Source: Calliopsis andreniformis (Eukaryota; Arthropoda; Insecta; Hymenoptera; Andrenidae). Taken from it: DNA of 64,000 nt. The DNA lies in contig NW_027480464.1 of NCBI RefSeq assembly GCF_051401765.1, positions 1,860,001 through 1,924,000 on the forward strand, in the 5' to 3' direction. Of the stretch, positions 1 through 12,500 are shown in pieces (the first letter of the stretch is position 1; each line of letters begins with the position of its first letter). The notes beneath the pieces were generated by a model. The model ran no database searches. It saw nothing but the letters and a program-made list of their open reading frames with translations, and was not told the origin of the DNA. The position numbers and the translations under genes are program-made.

Positions 1-1240
1 ATTTTCAATCCTCAATCCTCAATCCTCAATCCTCAATCCTCAAACTTCAATCCTCTGTACTCAATCCTCAATCCTCAATCCTCAATCCTCAACCCTCAAT
101 CCTCAATTTTCAATCCTCAATACTCAATCTTCAATCCTCAATCCTCAATCCTCAGTCCTCAATCCTCAATCCTCATTCTACAATCCTCAATACCCAATCC
201 TCAATCTTCAATCCTCAATCCTCAATCCTCAGACCTCAATCCTCAATCTTCAATCCTCAATTCTCAATCCTCAATCATCAATCCTCAATCCTCAGTCCTC
301 AAACATCAATACTCAACCCTCAGTCCTCGTCCTCAATCCACAACGCTCAATCCTCGATCCTCAATCTTCAATCATCAATATTCAATCTTCAATCCTCAAT
401 CCTCAATCCTCAATCCTGAATACTCAATCCTCAATACTCAATTCCCAATCCTCAATACTGAAACATCAATCCTCAATTCTCAATACTCAACAGAATATCC
501 TGAATTCTCAGGATTCAATACTCAAACCTCAACACTCAACCCTCAATCCTCAATCCTCAATCCTCAGTCCTCAATCTTCAATCCTCAATACTCAATCTTC
601 AATCCTGCATCCTCAACCCTCTATCCTCAATTCTCAATCCTCAATCGTCAGGCATCAATCCTCAATACCCAATCCTCGGTCTTCAATCTTCAATCCTCAA
701 TCCTCTATTCTCATTCCTCAATCCTCAGTCCTCAGACCTCAAACCTCAATCCCCAATCCTCAGCCCTCATCCTCATTCCTCAATCCTCAATCGTCAATCC
801 TCAATCCTCAATCCTCAACCCTCAATCCTCAATGTTCAATCATCAATACCCAATCCTCAGTCTTCAATCCTCAATGCTCAATCCTCAATCCTCAATCCTC
901 ATTCCTCAATCCACAATCCACAATCTTCAAACCTCAATCCTCAATCTTCAGTCCTCGCCCTCAATCCTCAACACTCAATCCTCAGTCCTCAATCTTCAAT
1001 CGTCAATACTCAATCTTCAATCCTCAATCCTCAATCTTCAATTCTCAATCCTCAATTCTCACTCCTCAATACTCAATCCTCAATCGTCAATCCTCAATCC
1101 CCAGTTCTCAATCTTCAATCCTCAATCCTCATTCTTCAATCCTCAATCCTCAATCCTCAGTCATCAAACCTCAATCCTGAATCCTCAATCCTGAATCCTC
1201 AATCTTCAGACCTCAGACCTAAACAATCAGACGTCAATCC
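1..1240 (+). repeat. Left-edge satellite segment with one B core
   Basis: Heptad array entering from the left. It has a B core with GAATAT at about 493 followed by the dyad CCTGAATTCTCAGG. Here the preceding heptad is TCAACAG instead of the usual TCAATAG. The B core is preceded from about 290 by its usual leader (CAAACATCAATACTCAACCC, a 6-base heptad TCGTCC, then CATCAATATTCAATC). A segment around 715-860 with CCTCATTCCTCAATC and AATGTTCAAT reappears in modified form near 22,240-22,370 and 23,840-23,970. Confidence 0.85.
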
Positions 1241-2075
1241 TCAATGCTCAATAGAATATTATCAATTCACAGCTTTCAATACTCAATACTCAATCTGCAA
1301 TCTTCAAATTTCTTTCCACAAACATCAATTCTCATCACTCAATCCTCAACACTCAGTCACCAATCCTCAATTTTCAATCCTCAATCCTCAATCCTCAATC
1401 CTCAATCCTCAAACTTCAATCCTCTATACTCAATCCTCAATCCTCAATCCTCAATCCTCAACCCTCAATCCTCAGTTTTCAATCCTCAATACTCAATCTT
1501 CAATCCTCAATCCTCAATCCTCAGTCCTCAATCCTCAATCCTCATTCTACAATCCTCAATACCCAATCCTCAATCTTCAATCCTCAATCCTCAATCCTCA
1601 ATTCTCAATCCTCAATCCTCAGTCCTCAGTCCTCAAACCTCAATCCTCAACCCTCAGCCCCCATTCTCAATCCTCAATCCTCAATTCGCAGTCCTCAGCC
1701 CTCAAACCTCAATCCTCAACCCTCAGACCTCACCCTCAAACCTCAATTATCAATCCTAAATCCTCAATATTCAATCCTCAATACTCAATCTTCAATCCTC
1801 AATCCTCAGTCCTCAAACCTCAATCCACAACCCTCAATCTTCAATCCTCAATACACAATCTGCAATCCTCAATACCTAATCCTCAATCTTCAATGCTCAA
1901 TCCACAATCCTCAGCCCTCAATCCTCATTCTTCAATCCTCAACACCCAATCCTCAATCTTCACTCCTCAATACTCAATTTTCAATCCCCAATCCTCAATC
2001 CTCAACCCTCAATCCTCAATCCTCAATCCTCAATCCTCAATCCTCATTCCTGAATCCTCAATCTTCAGACCTCAG
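1241..2075 (+). repeat. A core, subtype d, with its tail
   Basis: A d-type A core has GAATATTATC at about 1,254, preceded by CAGACGTCAATCC and the heptad TCAATGC. It is followed by the usual d tail, which ends in CCTCACCCTCAAACCTCAA near 1,725-1,745 and the heptad variant CCTAAAT. Unlike the later d copies it reads CAGCTTTC rather than CAACTTTC. That version is otherwise seen at 24.8 kb and 49.65 kb, so these three may be an older d lineage. Confidence 0.8.
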
Positions 2076-4300
2076 ACCTGAACAATCAGGTGTCAATCCT
2101 CAATCCTCAATAGAATATCATCAATTCACAGTTTTCAATACTCAATACTCAATCTGCAATCTTCAAATTTCTATCCACAAACATCAATTCTCTTCACTCA
2201 ACCCTCAACACACAGTCCCCAATACTCAACCTTCAATCATCAATCCTCAATCCACAATTCTCAATCCTCAATCTTCAATCCTCAATACTCAATCCTCAAT
2301 CCTCAATCCTCAATCCTGAATCCTCAATCCTCAATCCTCAGTCTTCAATCTTCAATCCTCAATCATCAATCCTCAATCCTCATTCCTCAATCGTCAGTCT
2401 TCAATCCTCAATCCTCAATCCTCAAACCTCAATCCTCGATCCTCAATCCTCAATCCTCAGTCCTCGATCCTCAATCCTCAATCCTCAGTCCTCAAAACTC
2501 AAACCTGAATCCTCAATCCTGAATCCTCAACCTTCAGAACTCAGTCCTCAACAATCAGTTGTCAATTCTCAATTATCAATAGAATATAATCAATTCACAG
2601 TTTTCAATACTCAATACTCAATCTGCAATCTTCAAGTCTCTATCCACAAACATCAATTCTCATCATTCAACCCTCAACACTCAGTCCCCAATCCTCAATC
2701 TTCAACACTCGATCCTCAATCCTCAATCCTCAATCCTCAATCTTCAATCCTCAATACTCAATCTTCAATCCTCCATTCTCAATCCTTAATCCTCAATCCT
2801 CAATCCTCAATCGTCAGGTTTCAATCCTCAATCCTCAATCCTCAATCCTCAATCCTGAATCCTCAATCCTCAATCCCCAATCTTCAATCCTCAATACTCA
2901 GTCTTCAATCCCCAATCCTCAATACTCAATCCTCAATTCTGATTCTTCAACCCTCAATAACCAATCCTCAATCATAAATCCTCAATCCTCAATCCTCAAT
3001 TCTCAATCATCAATCCTCAATCCTCAGACCTCAAACATCAATACTCAACTCTCAGTCCTCGTCCTCAATCCACAACCATCAATCCTCAATCCCCAATCTT
3101 CAATCATCAATATTCAATCTTCTGTCCTCAATCCTCAATCCTGAATCCTCAATCCTCAGTCGTCAATGTTCAATCCGCAATACCCAAATCTCAATCTTCA
3201 ATCCTCAATCCTCAATCCTCAATCCTCAATCCTCGATCCTCAATCCTCAATCCTCAGTCCTCAAAGCTCAAACCTGAATCCTCAGTCCTGAATCCTCAAC
3301 TTTCAGAACTGAGTCCTCAACAATCAGTTGTCAATTCTCAATTATCAATAGAACATAGTCAATTCACAGTTTTCAATACTCAATACTCAATCTGCAATCT
3401 TCAAATCTCTATCCACAAACGTCAATTCTCATCATTCAACCCTCAACACTCAGTCCCCAATCCTCAATCTTCAACACTCCATCCTCAATCCTCAATCCTC
3501 AATTCTCAATCCTCAATCGTCAGGCTTCAATACTCAATACCCAATCCTCAGTCTTCAATTTTCAATCCTCAATCCTCAATTCTCAATCCTCAATCCTCAA
3601 TCCTCAACCCTCAATCCTCAATCCTCAATCCTCAATCCTCAATCCTCATGCCTCAGTCCTCAATCCTCAATCCTCAGTCATCAAACCTCAATCCTGAATC
3701 CTCAATCCTGAATCCTCAATTTTCAGACCTCAGACCTGAACAATCAGACGTCAATCCTCAATGCTCAATAGAATATTATCAATTCACAACTTTCAATACT
3801 CAATACTCAATCTGCAATCTTCAAATTTCTTTCCACAAACATGAATTCTCATCACTCAACCCTCAACACTCAGTCCCCAATCCTCAATTTTCAATCCTCA
3901 ATCCTCAATCCTCAATCCTCAATCCTCAAACTTCAATCCTCTATACTCAATCCTCAATCCTCAACCCTCAACCCTCAACACTCAATCCTCAATTTTCAAT
4001 CCTCAATACTCAATCTTCAATCCTCAATCCTCAATCCTCAGTCCTCAATCCTCAATCCTCATTCTACAATCCTCAATACCCAATCCTCAATCTTCAATCC
4101 TCAATCCTCAATCCTCAATCGTCAATTCTCAATCCTCAATCCTCAGTCCTCAGTCCTCAAAACTCAATCCTCAACCCTGAGCCCTCATTCTCAATCCTCA
4201 ATCCTCAATTCTCAGTCCTCAGCCCTCAAACCTCAATCCTCAACCGTCAGACCTCACCCTCAAACCTCAATTATCAATCCTAAATCATCAATCTTCAATC
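2070..4300 (+). repeat. Divergent higher-order unit: A cores a-b-c-d
   Basis: Four A cores with GAATAT-type anchors lie at about 2,113 (a), 2,582 (b), 3,351 (c, GAACAT) and 3,771 (d). The b-to-c spacing is 769 bp and c-to-d is 420 bp, the same as in the later quartets, where the second slot holds an a core. This unit may therefore be an older arrangement, or the product of an exchange that replaced one core subtype with another. Confidence 0.82.
2076..2091. repeat. Dyad in A core subtype a (ACCTGA-ACAA-TCAGGT)
   Basis: An imperfectly recurring inverted repeat with 6-bp arms and a 4-base spacer lies 21 bases upstream of GAATAT in subtype a. The same dyad precedes the other full a cores (about 6.2, 6.8, 12.5, 13.1, 16.4, 17.0, 29.5, 30.1, 37.4, 39.1, 44.0 and 44.6 kb). 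In subtype d the arms shrink to CTGA/TCAG, and in b and c they are lost (CTCAACAATCAGTTG). Core B has the same CCTGA-N4-TCAGG pattern. Function is unknown. Confidence 0.7.
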
Positions 4301-5400
4301 CTCGATACTCAATCTTCAATCCTCAATCCTCAGTCCTCAAACCTCAATCCACAACCCTCAATCTTCAACCCTCAATACACAATCTGCAATCCTCAATACC
4401 CAATCCTCAATCTTCAATGCTCAATCCACAATCCTCAGCCCTCAATCATCATTCTTCAATACTCAACACCCAATCCTTAATCTTCAATACTCAATACTCA
4501 ATTTTCAATCCCCAATCCTCAATCCTCAACCCTCAATCCTCAATTTTCAATCCTCAATACTCATTCTTCAATCCTCAATCCTCAATCCTCAGTCCTTAAT
4601 CCTCAATCCTCATTGTACAATCCTCAATACCCAATCCTCAATCTTCAATACTCAATCCTCAATCCTCAATTCTCAATCCTCAGTCCTCAATCCTCAATCC
4701 TCATTCTTCAATCCTCAATACCCAATCGTCAATCTTCATTCCGCAATCCACAATCCTCATCCCTCAATCCTCATTCTTCAATCCTCAACACCCAATCCTC
4801 AATCTTCAATCCTCAATCCTCAATCCTCAGACCTCAATCCTCAATCTTCAAGCCTCAATACTCAATCTGCAATCCTCAACCCTCAATCCTCAATCCTCAA
4901 TCCTCATTATTCAATCCTCAATACCCAATCCTCAATACCCAATCCTCAAACTTCAATCCTCAATCCTCAATCCTCAATTCTCATTCCTCAATCCTCAATC
5001 CACAGACCTCAATCCTCAACCTTCAATCCTCAATACTCAATCTTCAATCCTCAATCCTCAATCCTCAATCCTCAATACTCATTCTTCAATCCTCAACACC
5101 CAATTCTCAATCTTCAATCCTCAATACTCAATCTGCAATCCTCAATCCTCAATATACAGACCCCAAACATCAACACTCAACCCTCAGTCTTCGTCCACAA
5201 TCCACAACCCTCAATCCTCGATCCTCAATCTACAAGCATCAATATTCAGTCTTCAATACTCAATCCTCAATCCTCAATACTCAAACCTCAATCCTCAATA
5301 CTCAACTATCAATTCTGAATTCTCAATACTCAATAGAATATCCTGAATTCTCAGGATTCAATACTCAAACCTTAACCCTCAACCATCAGCCCTCATCCTC
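3330..5400 (+). repeat. Block duplicated at about 9,880-11,950 (offset 6,551)
   Basis: The landmarks c (3,351), d (3,771), the marker CATTGTACAATCC (about 4,611) and core B (5,336) all recur exactly 6,551 bp downstream, at 9,902, 10,322, about 11,162 and 11,887. The intervening heptad-variant order is nearly the same. Small differences include AGGATTCAATAC-flanking linkers and one or two single-base changes. This is a segmental duplication inside the array. Confidence 0.8.
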
Positions 5401-6150
5401 AATCCTCAATCCTCAATCCTCAATCCTCAATATTCAATCCACAATACACAATCTTCAATCCTCAATCCTCAATCCTCAATCCTCAACCCTCAGTCCTCAT
5501 ACTCAATTCTCAATCCTCAATACTCAATCCTCAATACTCAATCTTCAATCATCAATAATCAATCTCCAATCCTAGATCCTCAATCCCCAATCCTCAATCC
5601 TTAATCCTCATTCTTCAATCCTCAATCCTCAATCTTCAACACTCGATCCTCAATCCTCAATCCTCAATCCTCAATCTTCAATCCTCAATACTCAATCTTC
5701 AATACCCAATCCTCAATCTTCAGTCCTCAATCCTCAATCCTCATTCTTCAATCCTCAATACCCGATCGTCAATCTTCAATCCGCAATCCACAATCCTCAT
5801 CCCTCAATCCTCATTCTTCAATCCTCAACACCCAATCCTTAATCTTCAATCCTCAATCCTCAATCCTCAGACCTCAATCCTCAATCTTTAATCCTCAATA
5901 CTCAATCTTCAATCCCCAATCCTCAATCCTCAATCCTCAGACCTCAATCCTCAATCTTCAATCCTCAATACTCAATCTTCAATCCTCAATCCTCAATCCT
6001 CAATCCTCAATCCTCAATACTCATTCTTCAATCCTCAATACCCAATCCTCAATCTTCAATCCTCAATCCTCAATCCTCAATCCTCAATCTTCAATCCTCA
6101 ATCTTCAGTCCTCAAACCTCAATTCTGAATCCTCAATCCTGAATCCTCAA
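4300..6150 (+). repeat. Linker with B core at 5,336
   Basis: Heptad linker between d (3,771) and the next a (6,202). Markers in order are the ACCCTCAATACACAATCTGC stretch (4,369-4,388), CATTGTACAATCC, CATTCCGCAATCCACAATCC (about 4,735), the B leader with TCTACAAGCATCAATATTC, and core B. It ends with a linker rich in CTCATTCTTCAATCC. No open frame differs from the SILNPQS-type repeat peptide. Confidence 0.85.
5340..5357. repeat. Dyad in core B (ATCCTGA-ATTC-TCAGGAT)
   Basis: An inverted repeat with 7-bp arms and a 4-base spacer contains an EcoRI-type GAATTC at 5,345-5,350. The same dyad lies directly after GAATAT in all 15 B cores: GAATAT at about 493, 5,336, 11,887, 15,515, 25,827, 26,804, 27,683, 33,144, 34,366, 35,588, 42,190, 50,233, 53,492, 55,350 and 63,961. 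In the heptad register the dyad comes from TCAATTC to TGAATTC and TCAATAT-like to TCAGGAT changes. It could form a small hairpin or bind a dimeric protein; neither is shown by sequence. Confidence 0.75.
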
Positions 6151-8560
6151 TCTTCAGACCTCAGACCTGAACAATCAGGTGTGAGTCCTCAATCCTCAAT
6201 AGAATATCATCAATTCACAGTTTTCAATACTCAATACTCAATCTGCAATCTTCAAATTTCTATCCATAAACATCAATTCTCTTCACTCAACCATCAACAC
6301 ACAGTCCCCAATCCTCAATCTTCAATCATCAATCCTCAATCCTCAATTCTCAATCCTCAATCGTCAATCCCCAATCCTCAATCTTCAATCCTCAATCCTC
6401 GATCCTCAATCCTCAATCCTCAATCTTCAGTCCACAATAATCAATCTTCAATCCTCAATCCTCAATCCTCAATCCTGAATCCTCAATCCTCAATCCCCAA
6501 TCTTCAATCCTCAATACTCAGTCTTCAATCCCCAATCCTCAATACTCAATCCTCAATCCTGATTCTTCAACCCTCAATACCCAATCCTCAATCAAAGATC
6601 CTCAATCCTCAATCCTCAATACTCAATACTCATTCTTCAATCCTCAATACCCAATCCTCAATCTTCAATCCTCAATCCTCAATCCTCAATCCTCAATCTT
6701 CAATCCTCAATCTTCAGTCCTCAAACCTCAATTCTGAATCCTCAATCCTGAATCCTCAATCTTCAGACCTCAGACCTGAACAATCAGGTGTCAATCCTCA
6801 ATCCTCAATAGAATATCATCAATTCACAGTTTTCAATACTCAATACTCAATCTGCAATCTTCAAATTTCTATCCACAAACATCAATTCTCTTCACTCAAC
6901 CCTCAACACACAGTCCCCAATCCTCAATCTTCAATCATCAATCTTCAATCCTCAATTCTCAATCCTCAATCGTCAATCCCCAATCCTCAATCTTCAATCC
7001 TCAATCGTCGATCCTCAATCCTCAATCCTCAATCTTCAGTCCACAATAATCAATCTTCAATCCTCAATCCTCAATCCTCAATCCTGAATCCTCAATCCTC
7101 AATCCCCAATCTTCAATCCTCAATACTCAGTCTTCAATCCCCAATCCTCAATACTCAATCCTCAATTCTGATTCTTCAACCCTCAATAACCAATCCTCAA
7201 TCATAAATCCTCAATCCTCAATCCTCAATTCTCAATCATCAATCCTCAATCCTCAGACCTCAAACATCAATACTCAACTCTCAGTCCTCGTCCTCAATCC
7301 ACAACCATCAATCCTCAATCCTCAATCTTCAATCATCAATATTCAATCTTCTGTCCTCAATCCTCAATCCTGAATCCTCAATCCTCAGTCATCAATGTTC
7401 AATCCGCAATACCCAAATCTCAATCTTCAATCCTCAATCCTCAATCCTCAATCCTCAATCCTCGATCCTCAATCCTCAATCCTCAGTCCTCAAAGCTCAA
7501 ACCTGAATCCTCAATCCTGAATCCTCAACTTTCAGAACTGAGTCCTAAACAATCAGTTGTCAATTCTCAATTATCAATAGAACATAGTCAATTCACAGTT
7601 TTCAATACTCAATACTCAATCTGCAATCTTCAAATCTCTATCCACAAACGTCAATTCTCATCATTCAACCCTCAACACTCAGTCCCCAATCCTCAATCTT
7701 CAACACTCCATCCTCAATCCTCAATCCTCAATTCTCAATCCTCAATCGTCAGGCTTCAATACTCAATACCCAATCCTCAGTCTTCAATTTTCAATCCTCA
7801 ATCCTCAATTCTCAATCCTCAATCCTCAATCCTCAACCCTCAATCCTCAATCCTCAATCCTCAATCCTCAATCCTCATGCCTCAGTCCTCAATCCTCAAT
7901 CCTCAGTCATCAAACCTCAATCCTGAATCCTCAATCCTGAATCCTCAATTTTCAGACCTCAGACCTGAACAATCAGACGTCAATCCTCAATGCTCAATAG
8001 AATATTATCAATTCACAACTTTCAATACTCAATACTCAATCTGCAATCTTCAAATTTCTTTCCACAAACATGAATTCTCATCACTCAACCCTCAACACTC
8101 AGTCCCCAATCCTCAATTTTCAATCCTCAATCCTCAATCCTCAATCCTCAATCCTCAAACTTCAATCCTCTATACTCAATCCTCAATCCTCAATCCTCAA
8201 CCCTCAACACTCAATCCTCAATTTTCAATCCTCAATACTCAATCTTCAATCCTCAATCCTCAATTCTCAGTCCTCAATCCTCAATCCTCATTCTACAATC
8301 CTCAATACCCAATCCTCAATCTTCAATCCTCAATCCTCAATCCTCAATCCTCAATTCTCGATCCTCAATCCTCAGTCCTCAGTCCTCAAAACTCAATCCT
8401 CAACCCTGAGCCCTCATTCTCAATTCTCAATCCTCAATTGTCAGTCCTCAGCCCTCAAACCTCAATCCTCAACCGTCAGACCTCACCCTCAAACCTCAAT
8501 TATCAATCCTAAATCATCAATCTTCAATCCTCGATACTCAATCTTCAATCCTCAATACTC
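6150..8560 (+). repeat. Higher-order unit Q1: A cores a-a-c-d
   Basis: Anchors lie at 6,202 (a), 6,811 (a), 7,580 (c) and 8,000 (d), with spacings of 609, 769 and 420 bp. Between the second a and c is a B-leader-like stretch (CAAACATCAATACTCAACTC, then TCGTCC) without the B dyad, ending in TCTTCTGTCCTCAATCC and TCAATGTTCAATCCGCAA. This is the first full a-a-c-d quartet. Confidence 0.85.
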
Positions 8561-10860
8561 AATCTTCAATCCTCAATCCTCAATCCTCAATCCTCAATCC
8601 TCAATACTCATTCTTCAATCCTCAATACCCTATCCTCAATCTTCAATCCTCAATCCTCAATCCTCAATCCTCAATCTTCAACCCTCAATCTTCAATCCTC
8701 AATCCTCAATCGTCAGTCTTCAATCCTCAATACTCAATCTTCAATCCTCAGTCCTCACTCCTCAATCTTCAATCCTCAATCCTCAATCCTCAATCCTCAA
8801 TCCTCGATCCTCAATCATCAATCCTCAGTCCTCAAAACTCAAACCTGAATCCTCAATCCTGAATCCTCAACCTTCAGAACTCTGTCCTCAACAATCAGTT
8901 GTCAATTCTCAATTATCAATAGAATATAATCAATTCACAGTTTTCAATACTCAATACTCAATCTGCAATCTTCAAGTATCTATCCACAAACATCAATTCT
9001 CATCATTCAACCCTCAACACTCAGTCCCCAATCCTCAATCTTCAACACACAATCCTCAATCCTCAATTCTCAATCCTCAATCTTCAATCCTCAATACTCT
9101 ATTTTCAATCCTCAATCTTCAATCCTCAATCCTCAATCCTCAATCCTCAATCCTCGATCCTCAATCCTCAATCCTCAGTCCTCAAAACTCAAACCTGAAT
9201 CCTCAATCCTGAATCCTCAACCTTCAGAACTCAGTCCTCAACAATCAGTTGTCAATTCTCAATTATCAATAGAATATAATCAATTCACAGTTTTCAATAC
9301 TCAATACTCAATTTGCAATCTTCATGTCTCTATCCACAAACATCAATTCTCATCATTCAACCCTCAACACTCAGTGCCCAATCCTCAATCTTCAACACTC
9401 GATCCTCAATCCTCAATCCTCAATCCTCAATCTTCAATCCTCAATACTCAATCTTCAATACCCAATCCTCAATCTTCAGTCCTCAATCCTCAATCCTCAA
9501 TTCTCAATCCTCAATCCTCAATCCTCAATCCTCATTCTTCAATCCTCAATACCCAATCGTCAATCTTCAATCCGCAATCCACAATCCTCATCCCTCAATC
9601 CTCATTCTTCAATCCTCAACACCCAATCCTCAATCTTCAATCCTCAATCATCAATCCTCAGACCTCAATCCTCAATCTTCAATCCTCAATACTCAATCTT
9701 CAATCCTCAATACTCAATCCTCAATCCTCAGACCTCAATCCTCAATCTTCAATCCTCAATACTCAATCTTCAAACCTCAATCCTCAATACTCAATCCTCA
9801 ATCCTCAGTCCTCAAAGCTCAAACCTGAATCCTCAATCCTGAATCCTCAACTTTCAGAACTGAGTCCTCAACAATCAGTTGTCAATTCTCAATTATCAAT
9901 AGAATATAGTCAATTCACAGTTTTCAATACTCAATACTCAATCTGCAATCTTCAAATCTCTATCCACAAACGTCAATTCTCATCATTCAACCCTCAACAC
10001 TCAGTCCCCAATTCTCAATCTTCAACACTCCATCCTCAATCCTCAATCCTCAATTCTCAATCCTCAATCGTCAGGCTTCAATACTCAATACCCAATCCTC
10101 AGTCTTCAATTTTCAATCCTCAATCCTCAATTCTCAATCCTCAATCCTCAATCCTCAACCCTCAATCCTCAATCCTCAATCCTCAATCCTCAATCCTCAT
10201 GCCTCAGTCCTCAATCCTCAATCCTCAGTCATCAAACCTCAATCCTGAATCCTCAATCCTGAATCCTCAATTTTCAGACCTCAGACCTGAACAATCAGAC
10301 GTCAATCCTCAATGCTCAATAGAATATTATCAATTCACAACTTTCAATACTCAATACTCAATCTGCAATCTTCAAATTTCTTTCCACAAACATGAATTCT
10401 CATCACTCAACCCTCAACACTCAGTCCCCAATCCTCAATTTTCAATCCTCAATCCTCAATCCTCAATCCTCAATCCTCAAACTTCAATCCTCTATACTCA
10501 ATCCTCAATCCTCAATCCTCAACCCTCAACACTCAATCCTCAATTTTCAATCCTCAATACTCAATCTTCAATCCTCAATCCTCAATCCTCAGTCCTCAAT
10601 ACTCAATCCTCATTCTACAATCCTCAATACCCAATCCTCAATCTTCAATCCTCAATCCTCAATCCTCAATCCTCAATTCTCAATCCTCAATCCTCAGTCC
10701 TCAGTCCTCAAAACTCAATCCTCAACCCTGAGCCCTCATTCTCAATCCTCAATCCTCAATTCTCAGTCCTCAGCCCTCAAACCTCAATCCTCAACCGTCA
10801 GACCTCACCCTCAAACCTGAATTATCAATCCTAAATCATCAATCTTCAATCCTCGATACT
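8560..10860 (+). repeat. A cores b-b-c-d block
   Basis: Anchors lie at 8,922 (b), 9,272 (b), 9,902 (c, here GAATATAGTC) and 10,322 (d). The two b cores are 350 bp (50 heptads) apart. The stretch from about 8.56 to 9.8 kb recurs near 20.65-21.9 kb (offset 12,088), and its b cores also recur near 47.3-47.7 kb (offset 38,401). The second b core reads CTTCATGTCTC where the first reads CTTCAAGTATC, and this difference is kept in all three places. Confidence 0.82.
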
Positions 10861-12500
10861 CAATCTTCAATCCTCAATCCTCAGTCCTCAAACCTCAATC
10901 CACAACCCTCAATCTTCAACCCTCAATACACAATCTGCAATCCTCAATACCCAATCCTCAATGTTCAATGCTCAATCCACAATCCTCGGCCCTCAATCAT
11001 CATTCTTCAATACTCAACACCCAATCCTTAATCTTCAATCCTCAATACTCAATTTTCAATCCCCAATCCTCAATCCTCAACCCTCAATCCTCAATTTTCA
11101 ATCCTCAATACTCAATCTTCAATCCTCAATCCTCAATCCTCAGTCCTTAATCCTCAATCCTCATTGTACAATCCTCAATTCCCAATCCTCAATCTTCAAT
11201 ACTCAATCCTCAATCCTCAATTCTCAATCCTCAGTCCTCAATCCTCACTCCTCATTCTTCAATCCTCAATACCCAATCGTCAATCTTCATTCCGCAATCC
11301 ACAATCCTCATCCCTCAATCCTCATTCTTCAATCCTCAACACCCAATCCTCAATCTTCAATCCTCAATCCTCAATCCTCAGACCTCAATCCTCAATCTTC
11401 AATCCTCAATACTCAATCTGCAATCCTCAACCCTCAATCCTCAATCCTCAATCCTCATTATTCAATCCTCAATACCCAATCCTCAATACCCAATCCTCAA
11501 ACTTCAATCCTCAATCCTCAATCCTCAATTCTCAATCCTCAATCCTCAATCCACAGACCTCAATCCTCAACCTTCAATCCTCAATACTCAATCTTCAATC
11601 CTCAATCCTCAATCCTCAATCCTCAATACTCATTCTTCAATCCTCAACACCCAATCCTCAATCTTCAATCCTCAATACTCAATCTGCAATCCTCAATCCT
11701 CAATATACAGACCCCAAACATCAACACTCAACCCTCAGTCTTCGTCCACAATCCACAACCCTCAATCCTCGATCCTCAATCTACAAGCATCAATATTCAG
11801 TCTTCAATACTCAATCCTCAATCCTCAATACTCAAACCTCAATCCTCAATACTCAACTATCAATTCTGAATTCTCAATACTCAATAGAATATCCTGAATT
11901 CTCAGGATTCAATACTCAAACCTTAACCCTCAACCATCAGCCCTCATCCTCAATCCTCAATCCTCAATCCTCAATCCTCAATCCTCAATCTTCAATCCTC
12001 AATACTCAATATTCAATACCCAATCCTCAATCTTCAATCCTCAATCCTCAATCCTCAATTCTCAATCCTCAATCCTCAATCCTCAATCCTCATTCTTCAA
12101 TCCTCAATACCCGATCGTCAATCTTCAATCCGCAATCCACAATCCTCATCCCTCAATCCTCATTCTTCAATCCTCAACACCCAATCCTCAATCTTCAATC
12201 CTCAATCCTCAATGCTCAGACCTCAATCCTCAATCTTCAATCCTCAATACTCAATCTTCAATCCCCAATCCTCAATCCTCAATCCTCAGACCTCAATCCT
12301 CAATCTTCAATCCTCAATACTCAATCTTCAATCCTCAATCCTCAATCCTCAATCCTCAATCCTCAATACTCATTCTTCAATCCTCAATACCCAATCCTCA
12401 ATCTTCAATCCTCAATCCTCAATCCTCAATCCTCAATCTTCAATCCTCAATCTTCAGTCCTCAAACCTCAATTCTGAATCCTCAATCCTGAATCCTCAAT
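10860..12500 (+). repeat. Linker with B core at 11,887
   Basis: Offset-6,551 copy of the 4.3-5.4 kb linker, including the CATTGTACAATCC marker near 11,162 and the B leader. After core B it departs from the earlier copy at about 11,960 and continues with CATTCTTCAATCC-type heptads and the CCCGATCGTCAATC variant near 12,111, leading into the next quartet. Confidence 0.8.

Larger units (their letters stand above)
4742..8814 (+). repeat. About 4.07-kb block nearly identical to 14,921-18,993 (offset 10,179)
   Basis: Core B (5,336/15,515), a (6,202/16,381), a (6,811/16,990), c (7,580/17,759) and d (8,000/18,179) all keep an offset of 10,179 bp. Private variants are shared, such as GAGTCCTAAACAATC just before the c core and AATCGTCGATCC after the second a core. 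One difference I see is GTGAGTCC (about 6,181) against GTCAGTCC in the other copy. Both edges are sharp: left at about 4,742 and right at about 8,814. Confidence 0.82.

Noticed and set aside
2100..2240. Core A as an inserted transposon or tRNA-like fragment
   Set aside because: It stays in heptad register with its flanks, has no terminal repeats or target duplication, and no cloverleaf or promoter boxes are visible.
5336..5360. Core B dyad as a transcription terminator
   Set aside because: The stem is only 7 bp and no T run follows; the context is a satellite array with no gene upstream.
5371..5390. Interstitial telomere-like CCTTAACCCTCAACC after core B
   Set aside because: Only a single TTAACCCT-like word, explained by ordinary heptad variants TTAACCC and TCAACC; it recurs only because the B unit is copied.
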